Below, piece by piece: positions 62,681-64,000 of a DNA stretch of 64,000 bases; within the stretch, counting starts at the first letter, position 1; each line of letters starts with the position of its first letter. The notes under the pieces are model-generated. The model was not told the DNA's origin, did not search any database, and saw nothing but the letters and a program-made list of their open reading frames with translations. Both the position numbers and the translations under genes were made by a program. Source of the DNA: JACVRW01 sp963728495 (lineage in GTDB: Bacteria; Actinomycetota; Thermoleophilia; Solirubrobacterales; Thermoleophilaceae); NCBI GenBank assembly GCA_963728495.1, contig CAVSKI010000005.1:326500-390499 (forward strand), read 5' to 3'.

Positions 62681-63127
62681 TTGGCCAAGCGTTGGTGGGG
62701 GGACACCGGTCAGAGTCAAAGGGCAGCGGCTGAGCGAGTCCTCAGGTCGCGCGGTCAGGGATTTGCCTCGTCGGCCGCAAGTCGAAGGGCGATTGAGACC
62801 AACGGCGTGAGCCGGGTGTCGGCGGTTTTGGTGAAAGACGGTTGGTCCGTCGAGGACTTGGGTTCATCCCGCCCCTTCGACCTTCTGTGCGTGCGCGGCG
62901 AAGAGCAGCTTCGAGTCGAGGTGAATGACACGACGGGTGATGGCCGACGTGATCCTCACCGCAGGAGCGGTGCGTCACGCCGAGGAGCACGTCGACGTGG
63001 TGGCCTTGGCGCTGTCTCGCAGATCGGGATCGGTCCGGACCCGCGGGTGAAAGGTTCCGGCCACAGACCAAGTCCCGCGCGACCGCTGGGGGCGACCCGC
63101 GAGCGCGCCGTCCCGGGCGGGCGGTGA
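62681..63127 (+). pseudogene. DUF3883-domain remnant
   Basis: 'SRRAIETNGVSRVSAVLVKDG' followed by 'WSVEDLGSSRPFDLLCVRG' and 'EEQLRVEV' match the nuclease-like DUF3883 (NOV C-terminal) domain. The expected continuation, 'ADVILTAGAVRHAEEHVDVV' and 'ALAL', is in another frame, and 'VSQIGIG' in a third, so at least two indels are present. DUF3883 is common in restriction and other defence proteins. In 62253-62680 upstream, partial blocks ('RYPVHLAEVGDIEELRLDLC', 'GGNNHKRIRLVLG') may belong to the same decayed gene, but I cannot assign them. Confidence 0.6.
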
Positions 63128-63375
63128 CGACCGCATTCGCCGAGGGAAGCGAGCATGTTGCAGCCGGCGGCTCGGAGCCTGATGATCTTCCCGCGACGTC
63201 GGAGAGCCACGCTCGCTGGTCGTCCTGAGCCGAGGTGTCCCGTAAGGGGATCCCCAAACGGCACAGCACTCCACGCCCGGGTCAAGCAGCTCAACCGGCG
63301 CTATGAAGACGCGACCCCCGTCTCTCCACGCCCGAGTTTGCCCACTCCTGCGGTGCTCGGCCAATCACCGTTCGA

Positions 63376-63938
63376 GGGACATTCCCGAACACTGGCCCAG
63401 TCCGACGTTCGTGCACTTGACGCGGAACCTATCGCCGCCGATCGGCGCTTAGCGCCTTCGAGGCCCGCGCGCCGTCCTTCGCGAGCTCGTCGGCAACTCC
63501 GTTCTGCTCCCTGGGAATCCGAGCGAACGTGACCCGCCCTGGATACCGGGCCATCTGCGCTTCGACCTCCTCCTTGAGCTGGATCAGGTGCTCGGCCCGC
63601 GCACGCGATGCCCCAGAGAGGTGGCCGAAGACCACCGGCGAGTCCATCCGCACGTGAGCCGACGTCGCGCCCGCGTCGGCCGCGGCCCGCAGCGCGTTCC
63701 GAACCGCCATGTACTCGGCAACGTTGTTCGTCGCGTCGCCGAGCGCTTCCGAGCCGAGCAAGTGCACGCCGCCCACGACGACGTACCCTGCCCCGGCGGG
63801 ACCGCCGTTCGGCATGGCAGCGCCGTCGCACCAGATGTAGACCCTCATCTCTGCCTCCACTCGATCGTCACGCGATCGGGGCGGAAACTACCGGTAGGGC
63901 TCAGGGGACATTCGCGAACGCTGGCCCAGACGGCGTTC
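63376..63938. repeat. Imperfect direct repeats flanking the RNase H-like gene
   Basis: GGGACATTCCCGAAC... at 63376-63410 and GGGACATTCGCGAAC... at 63905-63938, about 35 bases each with roughly five differences and one gap, same orientation. Both contain CTGGCCCAG and end CGTTC. They bracket the gene at 63429-63848 and nothing else. Confidence 0.6.
63429..63848 (-). CDS. RNase H-like protein (RNase HI family)
   Basis: 139 residues from the ATG at 63848 with GGAGG ten bases upstream. 'VYIWCDGAAMPNGGPAGAGYV' (two blocks; Asp8), 'ATNNVAEYMAVRNAL' (Glu), 'HVRMDSPVVFGHL' (Asp) and 'NGVADELAKDGA' (Asp) provide all four carboxylates of an active RNase H1. It lacks the basic protrusion of E. coli RNase HI, as in the short actinobacterial members. 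It removes RNA from RNA-DNA hybrids. It lies between two direct repeats. 63128-63428 and 63849-64000 show no other gene. Confidence 0.88.
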   Translation of the reverse strand: MRVYIWCDGAAMPNGGPAGAGYVVVGGVHLLGSEALGDATNNVAEYMAVRNALRAAADAGATSAHVRMDSPVVFGHLSGASRARAEHLIQLKEEVEAQMARYPGRVTFARIPREQNGVADELAKDGARASKALSADRRR

Positions 63939-64000
63939 TGGCCCTACTCTCCAAAATCGTCCGGAGCGGGCATCTCTTGCGCGCCTGAGGAGACGCTCGC

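Noticed and set aside
1..64000. CRISPR arrays, rRNA genes, complete tRNAs, replication origin
   Set aside because: No regularly spaced repeats, no rRNA-like conserved blocks, no complete cloverleaf and no DnaA-box cluster were seen; only one tRNA-like 3' half was found.

Overview
The window is very GC-rich (near 70% by eye). Starts are often GTG or TTG behind GGAGG-type ribosome binding sites. The gene content includes an LmbU-type regulator, MocR, a class III cyclase with an actinobacterial N-terminal domain, a stand-alone LigD polymerase domain, P450 and CHRD proteins. I infer an actinobacterium, most likely a soil Thermoleophilia lineage (Solirubrobacterales or Gaiellales type); no rRNA or complete tRNA was found to fix this. 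More than a dozen single-base frameshifts lie inside otherwise intact reading frames. The sequence is therefore either a draft or metagenomic assembly with indel errors, or contains several young pseudogenes; both are considered below.

Layout. 0-4 kb: a truncated AlkZ-like winged-helix gene, a CHRD secreted protein, a flippase-like and DedA membrane pair, and DNA polymerase IV. 4-25.4 kb: a dense island of hydrolases and conflict-type proteins. It holds a membrane TIR protein with an Ig-like outer domain, an astacin/matrixin-type and a leishmanolysin-type metallopeptidase, a DUF4231/SLATT-like membrane protein, two TRAFs-binding-domain proteins (one fused to trypsin), a serine hydrolase, an M19 dipeptidase, LmbU with patatin, two metallophosphoesterases, two Vps62-like genes (one broken) and three more trypsin-like proteases, one fused to endonuclease I. 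25.4-43 kb is mostly ordinary chromosome: MFS exporter, response regulator, MocR, a divergent GH3/glucoamylase-like glucan pair, cyclase, methyltransferase, FAD oxidase, CPA1 antiporter, LigD polymerase domain, exonuclease III and a second flippase.

43-54.5 kb is a patchwork of small metabolic and secreted proteins (P450, NmrA-like, two membrane proteins, MDR dehydrogenase, DHFR-family, VOC, alpha/beta hydrolase, M23 peptidase). It carries recombination scars: a 43-bp perfect inverted repeat, a duplicated DHFR tail, a tRNA-like 3' half and a dispersed repeat. 54.5-64 kb is accessory DNA. A gene-poor kilobase is followed by a translationally coupled pair, a zinc-ribbon/TIR/SIR2 protein and a STAND NTPase with a WD40 propeller; then secreted proteins, one built of three tandem repeats, a decayed DUF3883 gene and an RNase H-like gene between direct repeats.

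How they may work together. The TIR/SIR2 plus STAND-WD40 pair has the logic of an abortive-infection defence system: a WD40 sensor and ATPase switch with one or two NAD-consuming effector domains. The 4-25 kb island looks like an array of proteolytic, nucleolytic, lipolytic and membrane effectors with TPR/TRAFs-binding scaffolds. That resembles known actinobacterial conflict systems but in a combination I do not recognise as described.
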